Below the pieces are notes generated by a model, which worked only from the letters and a program-made list of their open reading frames with translations, did no database searches and was not told where the DNA came from. The translations under genes were made by a program, and so were the position numbers. Below, piece after piece: positions 31,251 to 40,189 of a stretch of 64,000 nucleotides of DNA. Source of the DNA: Sphingobium sp. AS12 (GTDB taxonomy: Bacteria; Pseudomonadota; Alphaproteobacteria; Sphingomonadales; Sphingomonadaceae); the NCBI RefSeq assembly GCF_019097845.1, contig NZ_JAHRGM010000024.1:124001-188000 (forward strand), given 5' to 3'. Each line of letters starts with the position of its first letter. The stretch's first letter is position 1.

Positions 31251-32171
31251 ATGGAAACGAAATCCCCGACCCGCACCAATGCCCGCCCTCTGCCGCGTCA
31301 GGCCGCGCTGATCGTCAACGCCCATAGCCGCAAGGGAGAGGCGCTGTTTGCTGAAGCCAAGGCAAAACTGGAGCAGGCTGGGGTCGAGCTGCTCGCCGCT
31401 CATGCGATCAAAAACCCCGAACTGATGGAAGAAACCGTGGCCAAGGCGATTGCCGACGGTGCGCCGATGGTGATTGTGGGTGGTGGCGATGGATCCATGT
31501 CCGGCACGGTCGATCAGCTGGTGGGCAAGGATTGCGTGTTCGCGGTCCTGCCGCTCGGCACCGCCAACAGCTTCGCGCGGACGCTCGGCCTGCCGCTCGA
31601 TCTGGACGGTGCGGTCGCGACGATTGCCAACGGACGCCGCCGCCGGGTGGATCTGGGCATGATCGACAAGGATTATTTCGTCAACGCCGCCTCGCTCGGC
31701 CTCTCGCCGATGATCGGCCAGACGGTGCCGCACAAGCTCAAACGCTATCTGGGGCGGATCGGCTATCTGCTATGGGCGGTCAAATGTTCGGTGGGGTTCC
31801 GTGCCTTCCGCCTGACCATTGACGACGGGCAGCAGGAATGGCGGCTATGGTCGACTGAAGTGCGTATCCTCAACGGCCCTTATCATGGCGGGGTTGAGCT
31901 GTCCGACAATGCCGATGTCGATACCGGCGAAATCGTCATCCAGGCGGTCGTCGGGCGCAGCAAGCCGCGGCTGGCATGGGACTGGTACGCCAAATTCTTC
32001 AAGCTGCGCGACCGCGACGCCCATACCGAGGAGTTTCACGGCAAGGCCTTCACCCTGACCACCCACCCGCGCCAGCGCATATCGATCGACGGCGAAGTGC
32101 TGGCGAAAACCCCGGTGGTGGCAAAAGTCGCGCCGGGCGCGATCGAGGTCGCAGTCCCAGCGGATGATTGA
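31251..32171 (+). CDS. Diacylglycerol kinase-family lipid kinase (YegS/DagK-like)
   Basis: 306 residues. The nucleotide site GGGDGS lies at 77-82, and LPLGTANSFAR at 100-110 is the family's second motif. The C-terminal beta-sandwich ends with ISIDGEVLAKTPV. It should phosphorylate a lipid or sphingoid-type substrate at the inner membrane face. Sphingomonads make sphingolipids, so a sphingosine-type substrate is conceivable but unproven. A second, more distant family member is at 37493. Confidence 0.88.
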   Translation: METKSPTRTNARPLPRQAALIVNAHSRKGEALFAEAKAKLEQAGVELLAAHAIKNPELMEETVAKAIADGAPMVIVGGGDGSMSGTVDQLVGKDCVFAVLPLGTANSFARTLGLPLDLDGAVATIANGRRRRVDLGMIDKDYFVNAASLGLSPMIGQTVPHKLKRYLGRIGYLLWAVKCSVGFRAFRLTIDDGQQEWRLWSTEVRILNGPYHGGVELSDNADVDTGEIVIQAVVGRSKPRLAWDWYAKFFKLRDRDAHTEEFHGKAFTLTTHPRQRISIDGEVLAKTPVVAKVAPGAIEVAVPADD

Positions 32172-33386
32172 TCAGAGAGGCTTTTCGTAGAGCTGATAGA
32201 CCTTATTGATCTTGCTGCCGATCGCCTCGGCAATCGCGTTCATGCCCTGATTATCGTCCAGCACCCAGCTGATCTCGCCGCGCGTCGCTCCATATTGGGC
32301 CAGCGCTTCCAGCCGGATCGTCTCGATCATCATGAAGGCCAGCTGACTGGCCAGCCGCGACGCCTGCAACCGTTGCAGCACGCCCATCAACGGCACCCGC
32401 ATCGTCCGCACCCTGGGCTTGCGCAGCCACCAGAGCAGCTTGGCCCAGCCGAAGGGGAACAGCGCGCCATTGAGCGGCTTGATCGCCTCATTCAGGTCCG
32501 GCAGCGTCATCATGAAGGCGACCGGCTCACCATCGACCTCCGCGATCATGATCAGATCCTCGAACACGATGGGTTTCAGCTTCTTGCCGGTATGCGCGAT
32601 TTCCGAATCGGTGATCGGGACAAAGCCCCAGTTGCGGCCCCAGGCATCGTTGAGGATATTGAGGATGATCGCCGCTTCTGCGTCGAATTTCGACTTGTCG
32701 ACCTTGCGGATGCGGATGCGGTCATTTTTGTGGCCCGACGCGACGATCCGCTGGATCAGCGGGGGAAAGCTTTTGGTGATGTCCAGTTCGAAGCAGTTGA
32801 GCGTCTTGACCGGCTGATAGCCCGCGCCCTCGACCATCGCCTGATAAGCCGGGCTGTCATGCCCCATCATCACCGTCGGGGGATGATCATGCCCGGCAAT
32901 CAACAGGCCCGGCTCTTCCCAGATCGAAAGCGAGATCGGCCCGACCACACGGGTCATGCCCTGTTCGCGCAGCCATTGCTCGGCGTGTGCGATCAGCGCC
33001 GCGCCGACCGCCGAATCCTCCGCCTCGAACAGACCGAAATTGCCCGTTCCCGGCCCCATCCCCTGTTCCGGCGGCATTGCAAGCGCCAGCTCGTCATAAT
33101 GGGCCGAAATGCGGCCGACGACGCGGCCATTGCGGCGGGCGAGGAAATATTGCGCCTTGGCATGTTCAAAAAACGGGTTCTTGCCCGGCGTCAGCAGCTC
33201 GTGCATTTCCGCCTTCAGCGGCGGCACCCAGTTAGGGTCGTTGGCGTAGATCGACCAGGGCAGGTCGATAAAGGCCTCGAGGTCGCCCTTGCCCGAAACG
33301 GGGGTAATCACCAGATCATTCTGTGCCACGGCTGCCGCTTTCACCAAAAGAGGGGAGCAGTTCGCCGCTTGTTTGCGGATTGTCAA
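32172..33386 (-). CDS. GNAT-like N-acyltransferase, large form
   Basis: 404 residues. The N-terminal part after about residue 25 (DLEAFIDLPWSIYANDPNWVPPL ... FFEHAKAQYFLARRNGRVVGRISAHYDE) is typical of a family of duplicated GNAT proteins of unknown substrate. The second half repeats the fold (DLIMIAEVDGEPVAFMMTLPDLNEAI). The first 18 residues look unlike the family, so a GTG near 33343 may be the true start. Its stop lies directly against the stop of the convergent lipid-kinase gene. Confidence 0.78.
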   Translation of the reverse strand: MTIRKQAANCSPLLVKAAAVAQNDLVITPVSGKGDLEAFIDLPWSIYANDPNWVPPLKAEMHELLTPGKNPFFEHAKAQYFLARRNGRVVGRISAHYDELALAMPPEQGMGPGTGNFGLFEAEDSAVGAALIAHAEQWLREQGMTRVVGPISLSIWEEPGLLIAGHDHPPTVMMGHDSPAYQAMVEGAGYQPVKTLNCFELDITKSFPPLIQRIVASGHKNDRIRIRKVDKSKFDAEAAIILNILNDAWGRNWGFVPITDSEIAHTGKKLKPIVFEDLIMIAEVDGEPVAFMMTLPDLNEAIKPLNGALFPFGWAKLLWWLRKPRVRTMRVPLMGVLQRLQASRLASQLAFMMIETIRLEALAQYGATRGEISWVLDDNQGMNAIAEAIGSKINKVYQLYEKPL

Positions 33387-33473
33387 TCACAGGCCGCCGC
33401 CAGCCCGCTATCGGGCAGATAATGTCATCGTGCTGCCACGATATCAGCGCATTTGGAGATTAGGACGCCTGCC

Positions 33474-34541
33474 ATGACTGTGCATGATCCCATACTTGCC
33501 GCCGCGCAGCGCGCGCGGGCGACCATCCCCGATGACGTGGCGATGCTGCGCGCGGCGGCGGAACTCACCCGCGACCTGTCCACCGCCGATGCGCGCATCT
33601 ACTGGCCCGATATGCTGGCGTCCGCGCTGATCGGCTGGGGTGCGCTGGCGGGTGCGATCCTGATCGACTATGTGCCGCTGGCCATCGCCTGCGGCGTCGT
33701 GGCGATGCTGGCGCTCTATCGGGCGGCGAGCTTCATCCACGAACTCACCCATATCCGCGCTGGTGCGCTGCCCGGTTTCCGGGCGGGCTGGAACCTGATC
33801 GTCGGCATCCCGCTGATGATCCCGTCCTTCCTCTATGAAGGCGTCCATACCCAGCATCATGCCCGCACCCGGTACGGCACGGCGGAGGACCCGGAATATC
33901 TGCCGCTGGCGCTGATGAAGCCCTGGTCGCTGCCGCTGTTCATCCTTGTAGCCTCGCTGGCCCCGGTCGGCCTGATCCTGCGCTTTGGCGTGCTGACGCC
34001 GCTGTCGCTGATCATCCCGCCGCTGCGCGCGAAGGTGGTGGCGGAATTGTCGGCCCTGTCGATCAATCCCGCCTATCGTCGTCGCGCGCCTGAAGGCGCC
34101 TTTGCACGGATGTGGGCGTGGCAGGAGGCTGGCGCGTGCCTGTTCGCTCTGGCGCTGGTCGGCAGCGTGTTCCTGTTCGGGTGGAAGCCGCTGCTTGTCT
34201 ATATGGCGATCCATTCGGCAATGACCGTCATCAATCAGTTGCGCACCCTGGTCGCGCATCTGTGGGAGAATGAGGGCGATCCGATGACCGTGACCGCGCA
34301 ATATCTCGATTCGGTCAATGTGCCGCCGCCCGGCAGCCTGCCTGCTTTGTGGGCGCCGGTCGGCCTGCGCTACCATGCGCTGCACCACCTGTTGCCCAGC
34401 GTGCCTTACCACAATCTGGCCGCCGCGCACCGCAAGCTGATCGCCACGCTCGACCCGCAATCACCCTATCATCGCGGCAATTATCGCGGGATGATGCCAT
34501 TGGTCGGCAAGATCGCGCGCAGCACGATGGCGGCGCGCTAA
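33474..34541 (+). CDS. Membrane fatty acid desaturase
   Basis: 355 residues from ATG 33474; AGGA about 9 bases before supports this over the ATG at 33453. Three histidine boxes, HELTH (89-93), HTQHH (125-129) and HALHH (301-305), bind the di-iron centre. Hydrophobic pairs lie around 45-85, 105-120, 150-185 and 215-250. It introduces a double bond or hydroxyl into a lipid chain at the inner membrane. The HELTHI/NxxxGIPL pattern is a sphingomonad-type branch with unknown chain specificity. Confidence 0.88.
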   Translation: MTVHDPILAAAQRARATIPDDVAMLRAAAELTRDLSTADARIYWPDMLASALIGWGALAGAILIDYVPLAIACGVVAMLALYRAASFIHELTHIRAGALPGFRAGWNLIVGIPLMIPSFLYEGVHTQHHARTRYGTAEDPEYLPLALMKPWSLPLFILVASLAPVGLILRFGVLTPLSLIIPPLRAKVVAELSALSINPAYRRRAPEGAFARMWAWQEAGACLFALALVGSVFLFGWKPLLVYMAIHSAMTVINQLRTLVAHLWENEGDPMTVTAQYLDSVNVPPPGSLPALWAPVGLRYHALHHLLPSVPYHNLAAAHRKLIATLDPQSPYHRGNYRGMMPLVGKIARSTMAAR

Positions 34542-34542
34542 G

Positions 34543-35643
34543 CTATTCCTCTGTCCTGAACAGCACGGTTTCCCCGACCAGCAGGAATAGGAAGAAAGGC
34601 GCCCAAGCCGCCAGAAATGGCGGATAAGCGCCAAGGCTGCCCATGGCGAGCGAGAAATTGTCGGCGACGAAATAGGCAAAGCCCAGCGCCATGCCCATGA
34701 CGGCGCGGACGAAGAGCTGGCCGGATCGCGCGAGGCCGAAGGCGGCGACCGAACCCAATATCGGCATCAGCAGCGCAGACAGCGGCCCCGACAGCTTGTG
34801 CCACAAATTGGCCTCCAACTCCGCCGTAGGTCGCCCGGCATCATGCAGGTCTGAAATCGCCGCCTGAAGCTGGCTAAAGGTCAAAGCATCAGGATCGACC
34901 TTCGCCAGGGTGAACTGGTCGGGGCGAATGTCGCGGCCAAAGCGGACGGTGCCCACATTGGCCACCGTGCCACGTGCCACGTCGAACTGGCGCGCATCTT
35001 CCAGTAGCCAGCTCTTGTTCGCCGCGTCATAATGGCCGCGCGGTGCCTGGACGATGGTGGTCAGGCTGTTATTGATGCGGTTGAAAATCTCGACCTTGCG
35101 CAACTGCACCTGCGTGCCGCGCCCCGCCACGATCGCGGCGTTGACCAGATTATTGCCATCGCGCACCCAGGGGTTACTCTTGACCCCGCTGTCGCGCGGG
35201 ATCGGGCCATAATCGACCGCCTGCCAGGCGCTGAGCGCCGCAGTGGATCGCGCGACGATGCGTTCGTTGAAGGCATAGCTGATCACCGCCACGCCCAGCG
35301 CCGCCACCACGAGCGGCGCCAATATCTGGTGCGCGGACAGGCCCGCCGCCTTCATCGAGATAATCTCGCTATTCTGGTTGAGCGTCGCCAGCATCACCAG
35401 CGTGCCGAGCAGCACCGAGAAAGGCAGGAAGCGGGCGACGATCTGCGGCACGCGCAGGCCGACATAATGCCATAATTGCGCGTCGCCATTGCCGGGATAG
35501 GCAAGGATGTCGCCCGACTGGCCCAGCAGGTCCAGCGTCTGCAACACCAGCACCAGCAGCGCCAGCACCGCCAGTGTCCGGGTGAGGAACAGGCGCGCCA
35601 TATACCAACTGATCTGGCGCGAGGGGAAGAAAGCAAATTGCAT
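34543..35643 (-). CDS. lptG: LPS export ABC transporter permease LptG
   Basis: 366 residues. Membrane helices near the N-terminus (MARLFLTRTLAVLALLVLVLQTLDLL) and C-terminus flank a periplasmic beta-jellyroll (about 130-260), the LptF/LptG fold. The sequence VLLGTLVMLATLNQNSEIISMKAAGLSAHQIL is the coupling-helix region that contacts LptB. Together with LptF (upstream, 3 bp away) it extracts lipopolysaccharide or glycosphingolipid-type surface lipid from the inner membrane. Many sphingomonads lack LPS, so the true cargo here is open. Confidence 0.93.
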   Translation of the reverse strand: MQFAFFPSRQISWYMARLFLTRTLAVLALLVLVLQTLDLLGQSGDILAYPGNGDAQLWHYVGLRVPQIVARFLPFSVLLGTLVMLATLNQNSEIISMKAAGLSAHQILAPLVVAALGVAVISYAFNERIVARSTAALSAWQAVDYGPIPRDSGVKSNPWVRDGNNLVNAAIVAGRGTQVQLRKVEIFNRINNSLTTIVQAPRGHYDAANKSWLLEDARQFDVARGTVANVGTVRFGRDIRPDQFTLAKVDPDALTFSQLQAAISDLHDAGRPTAELEANLWHKLSGPLSALLMPILGSVAAFGLARSGQLFVRAVMGMALGFAYFVADNFSLAMGSLGAYPPFLAAWAPFFLFLLVGETVLFRTEE

Positions 35644-35646
35644 GGG

Positions 35647-36858
35647 TCAGGCGGCTCCTTCCGCCACGGGCGGGCGTCGGCGGCCCAGCCGCAACAGGCG
35701 CACGATCTGCTTGCCGATCTTGGCGAAGGCGACTTCCAGCGCGCCGATCGGCTGGCCGCCGGGGCGGTGCGCAATGACGTGATACATCCAGAAGATCAGG
35801 CCCGCCACCAGCAGGAACGGCCCCCACAAAGCGATGATCGGGTCCACCTTGCCCAGCGCACCGACGCTTTCGCCATATTGGTTGATCTTGTGATAGGTGA
35901 CGATGAAGATGATCGAAAGGAACACGCCGAGCGCCGATGTCGATCGCTTGGGCGGGATCGCAAAGGCAAGCGCCGCCAGCGGCAACAGCATCATCATCAC
36001 CACCTCCACCATGCGGAAGTGGAAATTGGCGCGCACTTCGTCGCGCAATTTTTCCGGGGTCGCCGGGTTACGGCCGATCACTACCAACTCGGGAATCGTC
36101 TTTTCCCGGTCCACGTCGCGCCCGCGGAAATTTTCGATCTGCGGCAGGTCGATCGGCAGGTCATGGCTGGAAAAGGACAGGATTCGCGGCGTTTTATATT
36201 TGGGTGCGTCATTGACCAGCACGCCATCGCGCAGGCGGAAGATGATCGTGTCGGGATCGTCCGTCGCCAGGAACATGCCCTGCGCTGCGGTGACCGCAAC
36301 CGACTGCCCGTCGCGGCTGACGGCGCGCACGAAAATCCCTTGCAGATTGCGCCCTTCGTCCAGGCTGCGTTCGATCCGCATTGTCATCCGCTTGCCCAAA
36401 CTGGTGAATTCGCCGACCTTGATCGACGCCCCCAGCGCGCCCGATCGCAGCTCGAATCGCAACGCCTCATAGGCGTGGCGGGACAAAGGCTGGACGAAGC
36501 CGACAATGCCGAAATTGAGCAGCGCCAGCGCGATCGCATACATGTACGGCACCCGCAGCAGGCGTCCGTAGGAAAGGCCGACGCCACGCATCACGTCCAG
36601 TTCCGACGATAGCGCCAGTTTGCGGAAGGCCAGCAATATGCCCAGCATCAGGCCGATCGGGATGCCGAGCGAGAGATATTCGGGCAGCATGTTGGCCAGC
36701 ATCCGCCATACGACGCTGACCGGTCCGCCTTCCGCCGCGACGAAATCGAACAGGCTGAGCATCTTGTCGAGCACCAGCAGCATCGCGGCGATCACCAGTG
36801 TTCCCAGCATGGGCACCGCGATCAGGCGGGCGAGATAACGGTCGGTGGCGGTCAGCAT
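35647..36858 (-). CDS. lptF: LPS export ABC transporter permease LptF
   Basis: 403 residues with six membrane helices around a periplasmic jellyroll. DRYLARLIAVPMLGTLVIAAMLLVLDKMLSLFDF starts the first helix; GIPIGLMLGILLAFRKLALSSELDVMRGVGLSYGRLL is the LptB-contacting coupling helix. It is the first gene of the lptF-lptG operon and the LptG partner. The C-terminal 40 residues are a basic cytoplasmic tail. Confidence 0.92.
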   Translation of the reverse strand: MLTATDRYLARLIAVPMLGTLVIAAMLLVLDKMLSLFDFVAAEGGPVSVVWRMLANMLPEYLSLGIPIGLMLGILLAFRKLALSSELDVMRGVGLSYGRLLRVPYMYAIALALLNFGIVGFVQPLSRHAYEALRFELRSGALGASIKVGEFTSLGKRMTMRIERSLDEGRNLQGIFVRAVSRDGQSVAVTAAQGMFLATDDPDTIIFRLRDGVLVNDAPKYKTPRILSFSSHDLPIDLPQIENFRGRDVDREKTIPELVVIGRNPATPEKLRDEVRANFHFRMVEVVMMMLLPLAALAFAIPPKRSTSALGVFLSIIFIVTYHKINQYGESVGALGKVDPIIALWGPFLLVAGLIFWMYHVIAHRPGGQPIGALEVAFAKIGKQIVRLLRLGRRRPPVAEGAA

Positions 36859-36988
36859 TCTCTAAGTCGTCGTCCCATCACCATGTTTTGGCCGCAAACC
36901 CATCCCATATCGGAATCAGGGAAAGTAGCGGGGCGAACAGGGGCTGTCCGTCCGACCCGGTCGGGCGGCTATAGCTTCCAGGAGTCTA

Positions 36989-37483
36989 ATGGTCATGGTA
37001 AAAGTTGCAGTGGGTCTGATGTCGGTGGCAGCGATGATCGCAGCCGTCCCGGCAATGGCCCATGGCCAGGAAATCGCCAACGATCTCGAACGCTGCGCCA
37101 GCAGCGGGAATGGCCCCGCCGTGCTGGTCGATGTGCGCGGCTTTGCGGCCGCGACCGGCAAGGTTCGCGTTCAGTCCTATCCCGCCACCAAATCCGCCTG
37201 GCTGACCAAGGGCGAATGGCTCAATCGTATCGACAGCCCGGTTCGCCCGGCCAATGGCGCGATGCGCTTTTGCGTGCCGGTGCCGCAGGCGGGCAAATAT
37301 GGCATTGCCGTGCGCCACGATCGCGACGGCAATGGCAAAACGGACATCAGCCGGGACGGCGGTGGTTTTTCCAACAATCCGTCGATCAGCATCTTCAACC
37401 TGGGCAAGCCCGGCGTCGAGAAGGCCGCTTTCTATGCCGGTCCCGGCGTGACGAAAATCACTATCACCCTCAAATATATGTGA
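36989..37483 (+). CDS. DUF2141 secreted protein
   Basis: 164 residues. A signal peptide (about 1-28, ending AMAHG) precedes the DUF2141 beta-sandwich: VLVDVRGFAAATGKVRVQSYPA ... CVPVPQAGKYGIAVRHDRDGNGKTDISRDGGGFSNN. Two cysteines (ERCAS, RFCVP) may form a disulfide. DUF2141 proteins are periplasmic or exported and of unknown role. It is followed after 9 bp by a lipid-kinase-like gene, and in other sphingomonads I recall the same pair, suggesting one operon. Confidence 0.88.
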   Translation: MVMVKVAVGLMSVAAMIAAVPAMAHGQEIANDLERCASSGNGPAVLVDVRGFAAATGKVRVQSYPATKSAWLTKGEWLNRIDSPVRPANGAMRFCVPVPQAGKYGIAVRHDRDGNGKTDISRDGGGFSNNPSISIFNLGKPGVEKAAFYAGPGVTKITITLKYM

Positions 37484-37492
37484 TCAAAAGCC

Positions 37493-38461
37493 ATGGTCTG
37501 CGTCGCGCTCCTGTCCAATCCCAAATCCACGGGCAACCGCCAGACCCTGCCGCGCGTGCGCAGCTATTGCGCCAGCAACCCGGACATCTTCCATTATGAA
37601 GTGGAGCATGTCGACCAGATTGGCCGCGCGCTCCAGACGATCGCCCGTGTCGATCCCGTCGTCATCGTCATCAATGGCGGCGACGGCACGGTGCAGGCGG
37701 CGCTGACCGAGCTGTATCAGGGCGAACATTTCAAGGGTCGGGTGCCGCCGATCGCGGTGCTGCCCAATGGCAAGACCAACCTGATCGCGCTCGACCTTGG
37801 CATTCATGGCGATCCGATCAAGGCGCTGGAGCGGATCGTCGCGCTGGCCAAGGCCGGCGTGGACGACCATGTCGTCGCGCGCGAACTGATCGCCCTGTCG
37901 GATGGCAAGGTCGGCAGCCGGCCGGTGCTGGGCATGTTTTTAGGGGGAGCGGGGCTGGCCGATTATATGCTCTATTGCCGCAACCAGATCTATCCGCTGG
38001 GCCTGTCCAATGGCCTTAGCCATTTCCTGACGGCGATGGCGGTGCTGGTCTCGCTGATCTTCGGCATCCGGGCGAAATTCCTGCCGCCGTCAAGCAAGCC
38101 GGTCAGCATCTCGCTGATTCGTGACGGGCAGCTGGCCGGGCGCTTCTCCGTGCTGATCGTCACCACGCTGGAGCGGCTGCTGCTGGGCGTCCAGCCGGGC
38201 GACAGCCGTCGCGGCAACATGAAGCTGATGGCGGTCGAGCAGAATTTGCCCGCCCTGCTGCGCCTGATCTTCGCGAGCATCTTCAAGCGGGTCGGCAAGA
38301 GCCAGATGCAGGGCATCCATCTGGAACAGGGCGACACCATCCGCATCGAGGGCAATCACAGCAGCGTCATTCTGGACGGCGAACTGTTCGAAGCGTCCGA
38401 GGGCAAGCCGATCGTGCTACGTTCGACCCAGCCGGTGCCGTTCCTGCGACTGGCGGCTTAG
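37493..38461 (+). CDS. Diacylglycerol kinase catalytic-domain protein
   Basis: 322 residues. NGGDGTVQAALTEL (61-74) is the ATP-binding motif, and LPNGKTNLIALDLG replaces the usual LPLGTxNDxAR, so this is a distinct branch from the protein at 31251. A hydrophobic stretch near 185-200 (FLTAMAVLVSLIFGI) may touch the membrane. The C-terminal half ends in the family beta-sandwich (SSVILDGELFEA). It likely phosphorylates a membrane lipid. Cotranscribed with the DUF2141 gene. Confidence 0.83.
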   Translation: MVCVALLSNPKSTGNRQTLPRVRSYCASNPDIFHYEVEHVDQIGRALQTIARVDPVVIVINGGDGTVQAALTELYQGEHFKGRVPPIAVLPNGKTNLIALDLGIHGDPIKALERIVALAKAGVDDHVVARELIALSDGKVGSRPVLGMFLGGAGLADYMLYCRNQIYPLGLSNGLSHFLTAMAVLVSLIFGIRAKFLPPSSKPVSISLIRDGQLAGRFSVLIVTTLERLLLGVQPGDSRRGNMKLMAVEQNLPALLRLIFASIFKRVGKSQMQGIHLEQGDTIRIEGNHSSVILDGELFEASEGKPIVLRSTQPVPFLRLAA

Positions 38462-38508
38462 GGCAAGAAACCAATGGCGGACACTTGCCTGCGCGATAGA
38501 CGTGCCAC

Positions 38509-38913
38509 ATGACGGCATCATTTCGAAGCGCGTGGGGGATTGCTTTGCCAGGCATAGTTGGCCTTAGCTTGCTGTGCATTTTGTCATTGTTCACGATGCC
38601 GGCATTTGGAGGCACAGATCAGTATATTAGGTCGCGACCAACATGCGTTGCCGCTGCTCAATATGTGATCCGATCAGAATATCGCCGACTCGCCTCGACC
38701 CTCGCGCAGTTCGAACGCGATAACCCATCATATTGCCGCAATGCGCTGAATACCAAAGATGCCGACGGCGCTTGGACCGGGTCGTTGTTCGATCAAATCG
38801 TGAATGATGCTGCCTACGTTCGGGTCACCTTCGGCCCAGAATGGCGTTCCGCTACCGGTAGGAAGAGTAGGATCGTGGTCGTCACAGGTTCGAAAGTTAA
38901 CGATCCGACGTAG
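38509..38913 (+). CDS. Unrecognised exported or membrane-anchored protein
   Basis: 134 residues. A hydrophobic N-terminal segment (about 10-35) looks like a signal or anchor. The rest holds three cysteines (PTCVAAA, SYCRN and one in the leader) and charged residues (LASTLAQFERDNPSYCRN). No family is recognised. Codon use and GC are lower than in the neighbours, and there is no clear ribosome site, so it may be a recent arrival or a poorly kept gene. The next gene is convergent. Confidence 0.5.
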   Translation: MTASFRSAWGIALPGIVGLSLLCILSLFTMPAFGGTDQYIRSRPTCVAAAQYVIRSEYRRLASTLAQFERDNPSYCRNALNTKDADGAWTGSLFDQIVNDAAYVRVTFGPEWRSATGRKSRIVVVTGSKVNDPT

Positions 38914-38958
38914 CGAAAACTGCCATTCCCCCAAACCACCCGTTTCCGCCCTCACCCC

Positions 38959-39732
38959 TCACCCCCGCAATTCCACCCAGGTCGGCGCATGGTCGCTGGC
39001 CTTCTCTCTGCCGCGGAACTCCTTGTCCACCTGCGCATCGACCAGCCGGTCGGCGGCGGCGGGGCTGAGCAGCAGATGGTCGATGCGGAAACCCGCGTCG
39101 CGGGGCCAAGCATTCATCTGATAGTCCCAATATGTCCACACCCCGCCCGCCGGATGGCGGCTGCGCAGCGCGTCGGTCCAGCCATCGGCCAGCAGGCGGC
39201 GATAGGCTGCGCGGCTTTCGGGCTGCATCAGCGCGTCACTGGCCATCGCCTTGACCGAATAGACGTCATCGTCGCGCGGGATGACATTATAGTCGCCCGC
39301 CAGGATCGCGGGGATTTCCTCCGCCCAAATTTCCGCCGCGCGGGCGCGCAGGCGCTTCATCCAGCGCAGCTTGTAATCGAATTTGGGGCCGGGCTGCGGA
39401 TTGCCGTTGGGCAGATAGATGCTGGCGACGCGCACGCCCTTCACATCGGCTTCCAGATAGCGGCTATGCTCATCGTCCGGCTCACCATCCAGACCGCGCC
39501 GCACCTCTACCGGGGTTTCGCCGCGCGCAAGGATGGCGACGCCGTTAAACCCCTTCTGCCCGTGCCAGATGACGCCGTAGCCTGCGTCCTCGATATCCTT
39601 GGCCGGGAAGGTTTCGTCCGATGTCTTGATTTCCTGCAGGCAGGCAATGTCGGGCCGCGTTTCGTCCAGCCATTCCAGCAGGCGCGGCAGGCGGGCCTTG
39701 GTGCCGTTGATGTTGAAGGTGGCGATACGCAT
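38959..39732 (-). CDS. xth: Exodeoxyribonuclease III (AP endonuclease)
   Basis: 257 residues. Catalytic residues are in order: Asn8 (ATFNING), Glu34 (CLQEIKT), the DYN motif in GDYNVIPRDDD, and Asp247/His248 in SDHAPTW. ATFNINGTKARLPRLLEWL is the canonical start. It cuts DNA at abasic sites and degrades 3' ends in base-excision repair. The ErpA-type gene lies 50 bp upstream in the same direction, and the two may share a transcript. Confidence 0.95.
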   Translation of the reverse strand: MRIATFNINGTKARLPRLLEWLDETRPDIACLQEIKTSDETFPAKDIEDAGYGVIWHGQKGFNGVAILARGETPVEVRRGLDGEPDDEHSRYLEADVKGVRVASIYLPNGNPQPGPKFDYKLRWMKRLRARAAEIWAEEIPAILAGDYNVIPRDDDVYSVKAMASDALMQPESRAAYRRLLADGWTDALRSRHPAGGVWTYWDYQMNAWPRDAGFRIDHLLLSPAAADRLVDAQVDKEFRGREKASDHAPTWVELRG

Positions 39733-39782
39733 GGACGATTCTCCTCGCCCATGTCCCTAATGGGAAGAACCGCTTTTGGCTA

Positions 39783-40109
39783 TCAGACCGAGAAGCTGGT
39801 GCCGCAACCACAGCCTGCGGTGGCGTTAGGATTGGTCACCTTGAACGCTGCGCCGCCAAGGTCGGAGACGAAATCCACCGCCGATCCGCGCACCAGGTCC
39901 AGGCTGACGTCATCCACCACCAGAGTCACGCCATCGCGCTCGACCGACAGGTCGTCCGCCTCGATGCTGTCGGCCAGACCGAAACGATATTGGAAGCCCG
40001 AACAGCCGCCACCCTCCACCGCCAGCCGCAGGATCGCAGGCTTGCCCTGTTTGGCGGCAATCGCGGCGACACGGGCAGCGGCAGATGGGGTGAGATCAAT
40101 ATCGGTCAT
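39783..40109 (-). CDS. erpA: A-type iron-sulfur carrier protein (ErpA/IscA family)
   Basis: 108 residues. The three cluster-binding cysteines Cys36 (GGGCSGFQY), Cys100 and Cys102 (AGCGCGTSF) are present. It carries or assembles [2Fe-2S]/[4Fe-4S] clusters for apo-proteins in the cytoplasm. The ATPNxxxxCGCGxSFxV ending matches ErpA more than SufA. A strong terminator separates it from the upstream peptidase gene, so it has its own promoter. Confidence 0.92.
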   Translation of the reverse strand: MTDIDLTPSAAARVAAIAAKQGKPAILRLAVEGGGCSGFQYRFGLADSIEADDLSVERDGVTLVVDDVSLDLVRGSAVDFVSDLGGAAFKVTNPNATAGCGCGTSFSV

Positions 40110-40130
40110 GGCACCCTAGATAGGATGACG

Positions 40131-40168
40131 CAAAAGCCCCGGCAACCCATGGGGTGCCGGGGCTTTTG
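40131..40168 (-). terminator. Terminator after the LytM peptidase gene
   Basis: Perfect 14-bp stem CAAAAGCCCCGGCA (40131-40144) with 40155-40168, plus a 10-base loop that can pair further (CCC/GGG). The A/T ends provide T tracts on both strands. It lies 22 bp past the peptidase stop and upstream of erpA. Confidence 0.88.
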
Positions 40169-40189
40169 CGAATGTCGATAAAAGCGCGA

